The position numbers and the translations under genes were made by a program. Of a stretch of DNA of 31,641 bases, positions 14,829 through 22,857 are shown one piece after another. Each line of letters begins with the position of its first letter. Positions within the stretch are counted from its first letter, which is position 1. Origin of the DNA: Chloroflexota bacterium (GTDB lineage: Bacteria > Chloroflexota > Ktedonobacteria > Ktedonobacterales > Ktedonobacteraceae). The notes below the pieces were generated by a model. The model had not been told where the DNA came from and did no database searches. It was given only the letters and a program-made list of their open reading frames with translations. The DNA is taken from positions 1-31,641 of the forward strand of contig VBJK01000064.1 of the NCBI GenBank assembly GCA_005879655.1, written 5' to 3'.

Positions 14829-16637
14829 ATGTTTGGTTGTCCCAGGTGCAAGGCCACGTTGCCAGCAGATGCCGTCTTTTGTAATCGTTGTGGCAATAAT
14901 CAGCTCATCCCTCTGGCGCAAGGTTCACCGCTGCCCCAGGGAGTGCCTCCCATGCCGCCGATGCGGGGGAATCTTCCACCTGCGCCACCTAATGCGCCGA
15001 TGCCTAATAATGTGCCCCCGGCATTGCCCAATGCACCAAGACCGGGACCTATGCCCCCAGGAATGGGGCCACAATCATATCCTCAAGGCCCTGGTGTCAT
15101 GCCCCCAGGCGCTGTACAACCAGGAAATATGCCCCAGCAAGTGGTGCGTTCTCCTACGCCGCCGCAAAATATGCCCATGCATCCAATGCCTGGTCCTGGG
15201 GGGCCGTTTCCCCCAGGCGGACCGGGCGTTGCCAACAAACCATATGCAGGGGGTCCTCCTGGTACTCCTGCTGCGCCAGCGTGGGCACCCGTATGGAACC
15301 AGCAGGCGTTTAACGCATATACAGGTAGTGCGGTCCCTAACCACGATCGCTTCAATAGTACCCTGAGAGATGCTGCACGTTGGCGGCAAAGTTGGCGTGA
15401 TCGTCAGCGCTCAGAAGCTGGTCCAGCTGTTGGTGTCGCGCGTGGCCAATCAGCAGTCGCAGAGCCACTCATGGCGCTACAGAATAGCATTGCTCGTATG
15501 CGCGCAATCGTCATCCCTAAGAACCAGAGTGGTCAGAATGCAGCAAGTAGCCAGGGCGTCGTCTATAAGGTTGGCTCTATTCTGCTAGCCTGTCTCATCG
15601 CAGCCATCGGTATCTGGCAGTTTAGCGCTCTGTTTCCGGCCTCAGCCACCTCAGGGGCGATCGTCGCGCCCGTATTGAAGTTACAGGGCCAAGCAACGGG
15701 TACGTACACCAAAGGACAACAAATTGCTCTTGTTGGGAGCCAGTTTAGCAAGTATGCCACGGTCACGTTTAGCCTGAATGGAGCTAGCACGCTCGACAAT
15801 GTTGGCACCACAACAGCGGATGACCAGGGATCTTTTACCACTTCCATTGCTGTGGGATCGTGGTTGGCGGGTAACTATATTCTGCTCGCGCAGGACAATG
15901 TTGCAAAGCAGGACACATCGATCAATATCCAAGTTGTTGCAAACTTGAATGCAGCGTATAGCAATAATACAGCACTTCCATTGACAAATGCGGCTGGCGA
16001 TCCCGTACAAGCGCTGACATTTGTCGAGAAGGCTGGCTTGCCAGAGCAAAAGCCGCAGTCCATTACACTGACCAATAGTGGGACTGCGAATGTAAATTGG
16101 AGTGTTGCTGCCGTCGCCAATAATAGTCTCAACTGGCTTGTTTTCAGCCCCAAACAGTCCGCTACATCTGGTACATTAGCCCCCAAAAAAGAGACCACGA
16201 TCAGCGTGTACGTCAATCCCATGGGACTACCAAGCCGTACTCAACCATACATAGGGCAGATCATCATCACCGTGCAGCAGGGTCAGCCTGCGCAGATCAT
16301 TGTTCCTGTTACCATGGTGATACAGACCGCCGCCAGCGAAGTAATAATAAGTCCCAATCCCATCATGGTGACGCAGAAGGGCACTGCTTGCCAGAATGCT
16401 TCATTGACGATCATCAATCTCGGTAGCACCAACCTTGAGGTTGCTATCACCCCGAAGGATACTCATATGCAATTCGATAGCCAGACGGCAATGCTCGCAC
16501 CTGCTGGCCAGTCGGGTGATACTAAGGTACTCAACCTCACCTGCTCTGGCGTACAGGCTAATCAGACATACAATGTGGCAGTATCATATGGGAAGATGGT
16601 GGTGACGGTGCAAGTGAGGGTGTTGCCGGAGAATTGA
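14829..16637 (+). CDS. Zinc-ribbon, Pro-rich, single-pass membrane protein with Ig-like outer domains
   Basis: 602 residues. Residues 1-24 form a zinc ribbon with Cys4, Cys7, Cys18 and Cys21. Residues 30-165 are a low-complexity region of Pro, Met, Gly, Asn and Gln (PPAPPNAPMPNN-like). A basic segment (ARWRQSWRDRQR) is followed by one membrane helix near 250-270 (GSILLACLIAAIGIWQF). The outer part has an IPT-like strand set (GQQIALVGSQFSKYATVTFSLNG) and two modules with BACON-like features: ITLTNSGTANVNWSV...NWLVFSP and LTIINLGSTNLEVAI. A cytoplasmic head and an extracellular adhesive or scaffold part is the simplest reading. AAAAGG precedes the ATG. The function is unknown; this build is common in Ktedonobacteria. 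Confidence 0.75.
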   Translation: MFGCPRCKATLPADAVFCNRCGNNQLIPLAQGSPLPQGVPPMPPMRGNLPPAPPNAPMPNNVPPALPNAPRPGPMPPGMGPQSYPQGPGVMPPGAVQPGNMPQQVVRSPTPPQNMPMHPMPGPGGPFPPGGPGVANKPYAGGPPGTPAAPAWAPVWNQQAFNAYTGSAVPNHDRFNSTLRDAARWRQSWRDRQRSEAGPAVGVARGQSAVAEPLMALQNSIARMRAIVIPKNQSGQNAASSQGVVYKVGSILLACLIAAIGIWQFSALFPASATSGAIVAPVLKLQGQATGTYTKGQQIALVGSQFSKYATVTFSLNGASTLDNVGTTTADDQGSFTTSIAVGSWLAGNYILLAQDNVAKQDTSINIQVVANLNAAYSNNTALPLTNAAGDPVQALTFVEKAGLPEQKPQSITLTNSGTANVNWSVAAVANNSLNWLVFSPKQSATSGTLAPKKETTISVYVNPMGLPSRTQPYIGQIIITVQQGQPAQIIVPVTMVIQTAASEVIISPNPIMVTQKGTACQNASLTIINLGSTNLEVAITPKDTHMQFDSQTAMLAPAGQSGDTKVLNLTCSGVQANQTYNVAVSYGKMVVTVQVRVLPEN

Positions 16638-16654
16638 TTTATATGTTGAATAGG

Positions 16655-16690
16655 GAGGGAAGATAGTACTATCTTTCCTCGCTTTTGTGG
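16655..16690 (+). terminator. Intrinsic terminator after the zinc-ribbon gene
   Basis: A 12-base stem (GAGGGAAGATAG paired with CTATCTTTCCTC, one G-T pair) has almost no loop and is followed by GCTTTTGT. It is 18 bases after the stop and close to the end of the convergent ATPase gene, so it may serve both. Confidence 0.55.
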
Positions 16691-16726
16691 GGTTATTAAC
16701 CCCTTCCACAAGAATGTTCACAGGGG

Positions 16727-17890
16727 TCATTGCGGGTTTGTATCTCCATCATCTTCTCCAAAAGCTGAGAGCTGTTCTGCTTGAGGTGGCCTAGTATGCG
16801 GCATAACTGCTTCAGAGATGGGAAGTCCAGCTTCCAAGAGAGGTTGTATCTCAGCAACATCTTTTCCCACATCAACTTTTGTCCCTTCACTGGTGGGACG
16901 CAGTAGTAGCACCTCATCGGCAGCAATACCAGGGTCGCCGAGAAGATCGCTACTATGAGTGCTTACTAGAATTTGACGAGCTTGTGTTTTTTCACTCTTT
17001 TGAAGAGAGGCCATCATTGCTGGTATGTGTCTTGTTACTTCGGCATGCAGAGAAAGCTCAGGCTCTTCTAGTATCAGAGGGCCATTCCCATCAAGGAGAG
17101 CCCAAAGCAACCCTATAAGCCGCAGGGTCCCATCAGAGAAATCTACTTCTGTCTGCCAGACTCCTTTTTTTCGCCAAGAGTTATAGTGTGCTCTTAGGTG
17201 AGGGACACCATAATTGTCTCTATTGAGACGAAGTACTTCGAGTTGAGGCACAGCCATGCGTAGTGCGGCCTCTATTTGACGCAAACGTGCTACCAGAGTT
17301 CTCTTTGGAGTATCTGCTATTTGTTCGAGAAAATCACCTCCATAAGGGTCTAGTTTTCGTCCCACCGACCTTTCTGGATCACGGATGAGCTGGGGAATAA
17401 TATGATAGTATCGGATTGTCTTAAAAAGATCTGCTATTTCTCTAAATTCATGATTTGAATTAATTTGTTCTAAGTGAGTTTGATGTAGCAGTTCTTTGTC
17501 CTTGATGTCGCGTCTGTCGGGGCGATTAAGGATAAGTTCACCAGATTTCCAAACTTTCTCCTCTGTAAGGTGTATTCTGCTATGGTAATGCTGTCCTATT
17601 CCAATACGGTACCGCCAATTGCTATCATCTTCACTGTTGATAGATACGTCAACAACTATATAGGGGGAGCGAGCAGTTAAGCTCCGTAAGCGTGCAACTC
17701 CACCACGATCTGCTACAGCTTTTTCAAGCCCGCCTCCAACTCGCACAAGATCATGTAAGAAGCGGCATGCATCCAGTAAATTAGATTTCCCTGAAGCATT
17801 TGGGCCGACAAGAAACATACGCTGCTGGAGCATCACATCCACATGCGTAAAGTTTCGCCAGTTCTCCAGATGAATCTTTGTAAATCTCAT
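16727..17890 (-). CDS. RecF/OLD-like AAA (ABC-type) ATPase
   Basis: 387 residues. Starts MRFTKIHLENWRNF, the typical opening strand of RecF/SMC-like ATPases, with Walker A GPNASGKS at residues 29-36. Near the C-terminus are FSDGTLRLIGLLWALL (signature helix), Walker B LILEEPELSLH and the switch histidine in ILVSTHSSDLL. The middle is a helical insertion without zinc hook or nuclease (no TOPRIM). This matches the AAA_15/AAA_21 group, which includes OLD-like and abortive-infection ATPases, but no partner nuclease gene is adjacent, so a defence role is only possible. ATG 17890 is preferred over an upstream in-frame start because AAGGG precedes it and the fold begins there. Confidence 0.82.
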   Translation of the reverse strand: MRFTKIHLENWRNFTHVDVMLQQRMFLVGPNASGKSNLLDACRFLHDLVRVGGGLEKAVADRGGVARLRSLTARSPYIVVDVSINSEDDSNWRYRIGIGQHYHSRIHLTEEKVWKSGELILNRPDRRDIKDKELLHQTHLEQINSNHEFREIADLFKTIRYYHIIPQLIRDPERSVGRKLDPYGGDFLEQIADTPKRTLVARLRQIEAALRMAVPQLEVLRLNRDNYGVPHLRAHYNSWRKKGVWQTEVDFSDGTLRLIGLLWALLDGNGPLILEEPELSLHAEVTRHIPAMMASLQKSEKTQARQILVSTHSSDLLGDPGIAADEVLLLRPTSEGTKVDVGKDVAEIQPLLEAGLPISEAVMPHTRPPQAEQLSAFGEDDGDTNPQ

Positions 17891-17953
17891 ATTATTATAG
17901 CCCTTAGTGCACAATTAGTGTGTTTGGTACTATTACTGTAAAGCATCCTCAAT

Positions 17954-18826
17954 CTACTCATAACTGGCGGGCTTTTCAGCTTGGTGCCACGCCGCCTGAA
18001 TACATTGCTTCATAAGCACAACATTCGTAAGTGGCCCAACACCACCAGGGACCGGCGTAATCGCACCTGCAATTTCACTCACCGCAGCGAAATCAACATC
18101 ACCTACAATACCACCTTCAGATCGTGCATTAATACCCACATCAATCACAGTTGCAGCGGGGCGCACCATATCGGCACTGATCATCTGTGCATGACCAACT
18201 GCCGCAACGAGTATATCGGCTTGTCGCGTAAAATAGGAGAGGTTTTCAGTACGCGAATGACATAGCGTAACGGTAGCGTTTTGTTGCAGCAATAACATTG
18301 CTAACGGCTTGCCTACCACGTTACTACGACCAACCACGACAGCGTGCTTGCCCGCAAGTGGCGTGTGAGAGCGTGCAAGGATCTCCATTACAGCGGCGGC
18401 AGTAGAAGGCAAAAAGCCGGGTAAGCCCTGCAAGAGGGTGCCAGCACTCTGTAGACTGATGCCATCGATATCTTTCTCTGCTGAGACAGTATCAATCACT
18501 ACTTGTGGGGGAATATGGGCGGGCAATGGCATCTGCACGATGACGCCATGCGTAAAGGGATCATGGTTGAGCCGTGCCAGCGTGGCCTGCAATTCGGCAG
18601 CAGAGGTGGTAGCTGGCAATAACTCTAATGTGGCTTGTATTCCTACAGTGCTCGCGCTGCGCAAAATAGCTTTACTATAGACACCAGAAGCGGCATCACC
18701 ATCAACGCGCACAATTACCATGCCAGGAACGTGGCCCATCTTCTGCACGTAGCGTTGCACCTCAGTGTGCAGTTCCGCACGTAGTTCCGTTGCCAGAGCA
18801 CGTCCGTCTAAAATAGTTGCAGTCAT
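17954..18826 (-). CDS. folD: FolD-type methylenetetrahydrofolate dehydrogenase lacking the cyclohydrolase lysine
   Basis: 290 residues, full length. NADP-binding motifs are intact: GRSNVVGKPLAMLLL, TVTLCHSRTENL, DVGIN, GDVDF and TPVPGGVGPLT. In FolD, Tyr50, Lys54, Gln98 and Asp121 (E. coli numbers) form the active site, and Lys54 is essential for cyclohydrolase activity. Here the numbering coincides without gaps: Tyr50, Gln98 and Asp121 are present but position 54 is Ile (VYSKAILRSAS). The substrate loop also differs (DIDGISLQSAG and FLPSTAAA in place of DVDGFHPxNxG and PCTP). The ATG follows the fchA TAA directly (no gap), so the two are coupled. The likely role is dehydrogenase, with FchA supplying the cyclohydrolase step. 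Confidence 0.88.
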   Translation of the reverse strand: MTATILDGRALATELRAELHTEVQRYVQKMGHVPGMVIVRVDGDAASGVYSKAILRSASTVGIQATLELLPATTSAAELQATLARLNHDPFTHGVIVQMPLPAHIPPQVVIDTVSAEKDIDGISLQSAGTLLQGLPGFLPSTAAAVMEILARSHTPLAGKHAVVVGRSNVVGKPLAMLLLQQNATVTLCHSRTENLSYFTRQADILVAAVGHAQMISADMVRPAATVIDVGINARSEGGIVGDVDFAAVSEIAGAITPVPGGVGPLTNVVLMKQCIQAAWHQAEKPASYE

Positions 18827-19450
18827 TTATGCCCTTTCCTCCACAATCTCGACTACCCGCTGGCTCACAGTGGCGATACGCTCCAAAGCAGCGCTGAGAC
18901 GCTCATGCAATTGCTTGACCAGCTCGGCATTCTTCATAGCGCGCAAATTTGTGCGCACCATCCACGATGCTCCAGAGCCAGCGCTCGACGCTAACATTGC
19001 GCTAGTAGCAATATCGCTGAGCACATTTTTATTGCCGATCTCTGCGATCCGTTGGCAACATTGCACCAGTTCAGCCGCGCATTCTGCAACCTCTAGTGGG
19101 ACCAATGCGGCCTCGGCAAGCTGCTCCTGCATCGCTTTGCTGCGTGCAGCTTGCTCTTCCGTCGTCGTGCGCGGCATCTTGAAGCAAGCGGAGAGCCGAC
19201 TATATGCCGCTATATCCTCCTGCATCAACTGTTGGAAGCGTGCACGGAGACTTTCACCTTGCTGCACCAGCGCTACTATTTCATCCTGCACATCAGCGTA
19301 TGCGGCTTTGCCCTGTGTCAAGCGTGCTACCATACAAGCTAAAGCAGCTCCCATCGCACCACTTAAGGCAGCGGCAGAGCCACCACCCGGTGTCGGTTGA
19401 GAAGATGCTAGATCAGCGAGATAATTTTGCAATGGCTTATCTAAATACAT
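18827..19450 (-). CDS. fchA: Methenyltetrahydrofolate cyclohydrolase / cyclodeaminase family (FchA)
   Basis: 207 residues, almost wholly helical, the size of stand-alone FTCD_C proteins. Signature PTPGGGSAAALSGAMGAALA (residues 19-38) and IGNKNVLSDIATSAMLASSA near 155-175. The family includes clostridial FchA (5,10-methenyl-THF cyclohydrolase) and the cyclodeaminase half of FTCD; with no histidine-degradation genes nearby and folD abutting, cyclohydrolase is the better reading. The start at 19450 (MYLDKPLQNYLADLASS) matches the family. Its upstream signal is weak (AAGAAG). Expected role: interconversion of methenyl-THF and 10-formyl-THF in the cytoplasm. Confidence 0.88.
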   Translation of the reverse strand: MYLDKPLQNYLADLASSQPTPGGGSAAALSGAMGAALACMVARLTQGKAAYADVQDEIVALVQQGESLRARFQQLMQEDIAAYSRLSACFKMPRTTTEEQAARSKAMQEQLAEAALVPLEVAECAAELVQCCQRIAEIGNKNVLSDIATSAMLASSAGSGASWMVRTNLRAMKNAELVKQLHERLSAALERIATVSQRVVEIVEERA

Positions 19451-19806
19451 ATTGTCTTCTTTAACTTCCGTTCTAGGGGAATATTATCTATCCGTGAAGG
19501 GTGATTGCATAGCATTCTAACACTGCTCAAGGTAGGGCGTCGAGAGTGCTCACTTCAAGAACTTGCATTGTTATGCTCACAGGTTTAGGGGGTTCCGTTT
19601 ATATGCTCTTGTATGAGCTGCGTTACTTATCTGAAAGGTAGCAAAATTCCCAGCCTATGATCGTTTATAGTGATGAGTCAGTCCATCGAGGTTTGGTACT
19701 TCTCTGCTACCTATGCTCATCTATTGCAATACTTCATGCATCAATACGTATTAAATATAGGCAGAGTGAGTGCTGTCAAATATCTCTCATAGCTTAGAGG
19801 AAAGAA
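19451..19806. other. Divergent intergenic region with a possible structured RNA
   Basis: Gene-free spacer between fchA (minus) and the propeller lipoprotein (plus). AGGTAGCA (19636-19643) and TGCTACCT (19705-19712) are perfect complements 61 bases apart, enclosing a riboswitch-sized 77-base segment; no known riboswitch consensus (THF, SAM, cobalamin) was matched. The rest is AT-rich near the lipoprotein start. Confidence 0.4.
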
Positions 19807-19890
19807 ATGAATAGTAGTGTTTGCCATATATATACGGTTATAAGTATACCGTTAATGTTCTATGGGCAGAAAGGTATTAGAGGTATCTAA
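19807..19890 (+). CDS. 27-aa upstream leader peptide
   Basis: ATG 19807 has AGAGG six bases upstream. The frame (MNSSVCHIYTVISIPLMFYG...) ends at TAA 19888-19890, one base before the probable TTG start of the next gene. The Shine-Dalgarno site of that gene (AGAGG 19879-19883) lies inside this small frame. This geometry suggests translational coupling or a regulatory leader. The sequence also holds a 10-bp near-direct repeat, TATACGGTTA (19831) and TATACCGTTA (19845). It could be chance, as no homology is known. Confidence 0.4.
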   Translation: MNSSVCHIYTVISIPLMFYGQKGIRGI

Positions 19891-19891
19891 C

Positions 19892-21070
19892 TTGGGCAAA
19901 AAGAAACTCATTAGTACATTATGCTCGTTATTGCTGGTTGTGACTGGTATCTTTGCGACGACAGCGTTTGCAGCCTGCTCGACTACAGCTCAGCAAAATG
20001 TACAAGTAACACCAACGCCCGCCCAACGCGGACGAACAGAAGCGCCAGAGACAGACCACGGTGCGCAGGTAAACAAGCAAGCACAGACACACCTACAGAA
20101 AAATCCCTGGGGTGTTGCCGTTGACAATGCCCATGGCTTTATCTGGGTGGCGGAACCTGGTTGTGACTTCCCCGAAGTAAATGTGAAGTGTCCAACAGCA
20201 TTTCCCGGCATGATTGCGAAATTTTCGCTAGCCGATGGGACCTTGCTTGGCGAGTACGCTCAGCCTACTGGCTATTCTAGTCCTGCCTTCGTTGCAGTTG
20301 ATAACACAGGAAACATCTGGTTTAGCGAGCCTACGACGGATGCGATTGGCAAATTCGACCCGGTAACACTCACCTGGAGCCAATGGAAACTTGGGGCGAA
20401 TACTTCTCCCTTTGATCTGGTATTCGACAAAAATGGTAATCTCTGGTTTACGCTTTACCTGAGCAATCAGATCGGCTTCATGGACCCCAAAACATTGCAT
20501 ATAGCATTGAATGGCGTGCCAACTCCCATCAGTTTCCCTTATGGTATCACCATCGATCCTAAAGGCACGCTCTGGTTTACTGAAAATGCTCAGGGAGCCA
20601 GTAACGTGGCCTCTTTCACGCCGACAACTGGTGGGCCAATCTCGATTTATGAACACCATGTCCTTAGCGCTGCTGGTGGAACGGTACGTCCACATAAGAT
20701 CGTCGCGGATAAATCAGGGATTATCTGGTACACCGAGGGCTTTTCGGCTTCTATTGGTGAATACAACCCTACTACGAATAGCAGCACCGATTACAACGTA
20801 AAAACACCATGTCCTTCAGGACAGCGCTTTGGTTGCTCGCATACTTCAGGCATTGCCATCGATGCAAAAGGAAATATCTGGTTTACAGATGCTCTGGGCG
20901 CGCGTATTGGCTACTTTGTGCCTGGCTCTGGCAGGATTGTGACGGGAACACTGCCTGATCTTGGTTTGCGTCCCCATGACGGCATTGCCATTGACGTTTA
21001 TGGAACAGTCTGGTTCGCTGAACAGAATGGCTTCCAACTCGATATGTGGCCTAGCGGTAAGACATACTAA
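19892..21070 (+). CDS. Vgb/SMP-30-like beta-propeller lipoprotein
   Basis: About 392 residues. An N-terminal signal (KKKLISTLCSLLLVVTGIFATTAFAACS) ends near a Cys that could be lipidated, though -3 is Phe, so simple cleavage after AFA is also possible. A Thr/Pro/Gln-rich linker follows, then about seven blades carrying the repeat GI(A/T)ID..G.(I/L)WF(T/S)E, as in virginiamycin B lyase and streptogramin-lyase-like propellers. The His and Glu residues of real Vgb cannot be placed with certainty, so lyase activity is not claimed. I prefer TTG 19892 because AGAGG is 8 bases upstream; an in-frame ATG at 19862 has no such site. The threonine aldolase gene follows by 34 bases, probably on the same transcript. 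Confidence 0.8.
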   Translation: MGKKKLISTLCSLLLVVTGIFATTAFAACSTTAQQNVQVTPTPAQRGRTEAPETDHGAQVNKQAQTHLQKNPWGVAVDNAHGFIWVAEPGCDFPEVNVKCPTAFPGMIAKFSLADGTLLGEYAQPTGYSSPAFVAVDNTGNIWFSEPTTDAIGKFDPVTLTWSQWKLGANTSPFDLVFDKNGNLWFTLYLSNQIGFMDPKTLHIALNGVPTPISFPYGITIDPKGTLWFTENAQGASNVASFTPTTGGPISIYEHHVLSAAGGTVRPHKIVADKSGIIWYTEGFSASIGEYNPTTNSSTDYNVKTPCPSGQRFGCSHTSGIAIDAKGNIWFTDALGARIGYFVPGSGRIVTGTLPDLGLRPHDGIAIDVYGTVWFAEQNGFQLDMWPSGKTY

Positions 21071-21104
21071 CAGTCCAGTCGATCTCTACTTTTTGGGAGG
21101 AACG

Positions 21105-22169
21105 ATGCTCATCGATTTACGCAGTGATACAGTAACGCTTCCCACGCCAGCAATGAGGGAGGCAATGTACCATGCCGAGTTAGGAGACGACGTTTTCGGC
21201 GAAGATCCGACCGTGAATCGCCTGCAAGCATTAGCAGCAGAGAAGCGAGGCAAGGAAGCTGCCCTCTTTGTTCCTACTGGTACCATGGGCAATGCCATTG
21301 CACAGCTTACACATGCGGGGCGTGGGCAAGCGATCATTGTAGGTGACGAGTCTCATATCTATCATTATGAGGCTGGCGGAGCATCAACACTGGGTGGTTG
21401 CCCGATGAGGATCGTTCCTACCCTTGCCAATGGCATGCTTGACCTTGACAATGTTGCGTCACATATCACGAATGAGAGTAATCCCCATATTGCAGCAAGC
21501 GCGCTGATCTGTATAGAAAACACGCATAATCGTTTTGGAGGAACTGTACTGAGCGTAGATCAGGTTGAGGCTGTCGCCCAACTGGCCCATGCACACGGCG
21601 TTGCTGTGCATATGGATGGTGCACGGATCTTTCATGCGGCCATTGCGTTAGGCGTACCAGTCAGTGAACTGGCACGGCCTGTAGACTCGCTGATGTTCTG
21701 CCTGTCAAAGGGTCTTAGTGCTCCCGTAGGCTCACTCCTAGTTGGCACGAAGGAATTTATTCGTCGTGCTCATCGTATACGCAAGCTGCTCGGTGGTGGC
21801 ATGCGGCAGGCGGGAGTGTTGGCAGCGGCAGGTATTGTCGCGCTAGAACAGATGGTGGACCGCCTTGTCGAAGATCATGCCAACTGCCAACAATTAGCCC
21901 AAGGACTAGCCGACTACCCGCAGATCGTCATCCATGCAGAGCGTGTCGTCACTAATATACTCGTTTTTTCGCTACAAAACGCGCAACAGCAGCCCTGCTC
22001 CATAGCAGAGACGAGCCATTTTCTCGATAGAGCACGCAATCATGGTGTGCTCATGCTTCATATGGGAGGAGGAAGCATTCGTGCCGTTACCCATTATGGT
22101 ATAGAAAAAGAACATATAGCCGTTGCATTAGCGTGTGTGCGTCATGCATTGATTGATATAGACATTTAG
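21105..22169 (+). CDS. ltaE: Low-specificity threonine aldolase
   Basis: PLP-dependent fold-type I enzyme that splits L-threonine or L-allo-threonine to glycine and acetaldehyde; glycine can feed the one-carbon pool. 354 residues. MLIDLRSDTVTLPTPAMREAM is the family opening; GDDVFGEDPTVNRLQ, VPTGTMGNAIA and DESHIYHYEAGG follow; the PLP Lys202 is in MFCLSKGLSAPVGSLL, and Arg of HRIRKLLGGGMRQAG is conserved. ATG 21105 has GGGAGG upstream; an open frame continues further 5' but overlaps the lipoprotein gene. No terminator separates it from that gene. Confidence 0.94.
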   Translation: MLIDLRSDTVTLPTPAMREAMYHAELGDDVFGEDPTVNRLQALAAEKRGKEAALFVPTGTMGNAIAQLTHAGRGQAIIVGDESHIYHYEAGGASTLGGCPMRIVPTLANGMLDLDNVASHITNESNPHIAASALICIENTHNRFGGTVLSVDQVEAVAQLAHAHGVAVHMDGARIFHAAIALGVPVSELARPVDSLMFCLSKGLSAPVGSLLVGTKEFIRRAHRIRKLLGGGMRQAGVLAAAGIVALEQMVDRLVEDHANCQQLAQGLADYPQIVIHAERVVTNILVFSLQNAQQQPCSIAETSHFLDRARNHGVLMLHMGGGSIRAVTHYGIEKEHIAVALACVRHALIDIDI

Positions 22170-22218
22170 TTTCTGTAGAGATTTTAACTGTATCTATCTT
22201 GCTAAAGATGTACTATGG

Positions 22219-22386
22219 TTAATGAGAAGCAACAGAAGTAACGAAGAAAACCATAGCAATTAGCCAGCTGATCGTCAAAGCAATCAGAATGCGCACCATC
22301 CAACGTGAAGGTAATAAGCGACGATGCCAGAATGTACGTAGAAAGGATGTAGATGATTTATCAGCAGAAATGTGATTGTTGAGCAT
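22219..22386 (-). CDS. 55-aa single-pass membrane protein
   Basis: Short gene with clear signals: TTTTGGAGA lies 8 bases before the ATG at 22386. The product begins MLNNHISADKSSTSFLRTFW, has a basic patch (HRRLLPSRWMVR) and then one hydrophobic helix (ILIALTISWLIAMVFFVTS) ending near the C-terminus. The positive charge before the helix predicts the N-terminus inside. No known family was recognised. It lies downstream of the DUF971 gene on the same strand with a hairpin between them. Confidence 0.6.
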   Translation of the reverse strand: MLNNHISADKSSTSFLRTFWHRRLLPSRWMVRILIALTISWLIAMVFFVTSVASH

Positions 22387-22424
22387 ATTTTTTCTCCAAA
22401 AGATAATAATACTTTTTATACACG

Positions 22425-22451
22425 ACTTCCAGGGCTATATTCCCTGGAAGT
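22425..22451 (-). terminator. Hairpin between the DUF971 gene and the 55-aa gene
   Basis: ACTTCCAGGG and CCCTGGAAGT pair perfectly over a 7-base loop, and flanking ACAC/GTGT adds partial pairing. The minus-strand continuation is A-rich rather than T-rich, so it may be an attenuating or RNA-stabilising hairpin and not a classical terminator. Confidence 0.45.
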
Positions 22452-22506
22452 GTGTATGATATTTACCACTATCATCTACAACGAGAGATATTAGAGACAC
22501 TAACAA

Positions 22507-22857
22507 CTACATTGCTTTTGACCTCTTCTTCCTACAGTCATCGCATTCGCACATAGCTCGTAGCTTCTCGTAGGTGTAGATACCCGTTTTATGGCCATCT
22601 TCCCATATGGGTGTCAACCCATAGCGACCGACTGGCTGTATATTCACCAGTGTTGTCTCCTCAACACTCAAACTCTGCTTATTTTGTAACATACCTGGCA
22701 TACCACCTTCGCCAGCACACCACGCACAGGGACAAGCCCAACGTAATGCCTCCCAACCATGGATGCTCTCGTGCTCATCGCTCCAGGAGAGCAGCAAAGT
22801 GTGTTGCTCCTCATCGAGCAAGAATGATGTAGGTGACGGATGGTTATATTGGGACAT
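22507..22857 (-). CDS. DUF971 (GBBH-like N-terminal domain) protein
   Basis: 116 residues. The domain resembles the N-terminal module of gamma-butyrobetaine hydroxylase. Visible marks: LSWSDEHESIHGWEALRWACPCAWC, then VNIQPVGRYGLTPIWEDGHKTGIYTYEKLRAMCECDDC. Cys pairs in CPCAWC and CECDDC are well placed to bind a metal such as zinc or an iron-sulfur centre. Stand-alone DUF971 proteins are often near iron-sulfur or folate-related genes, but their role is not established. The C-terminal tail is basic (RKKRSKAM). ATG 22857 is the only good start. Confidence 0.85.
   Translation of the reverse strand: MSQYNHPSPTSFLLDEEQHTLLLSWSDEHESIHGWEALRWACPCAWCAGEGGMPGMLQNKQSLSVEETTLVNIQPVGRYGLTPIWEDGHKTGIYTYEKLRAMCECDDCRKKRSKAM

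Noticed and set aside
19636..19712. Hammerhead ribozyme or known folate/SAM riboswitch
   Set aside because: A GTGATGAG string recalls the hammerhead core, but the required CTGATGA and GAAA elements are missing; riboswitch consensus boxes are also absent.
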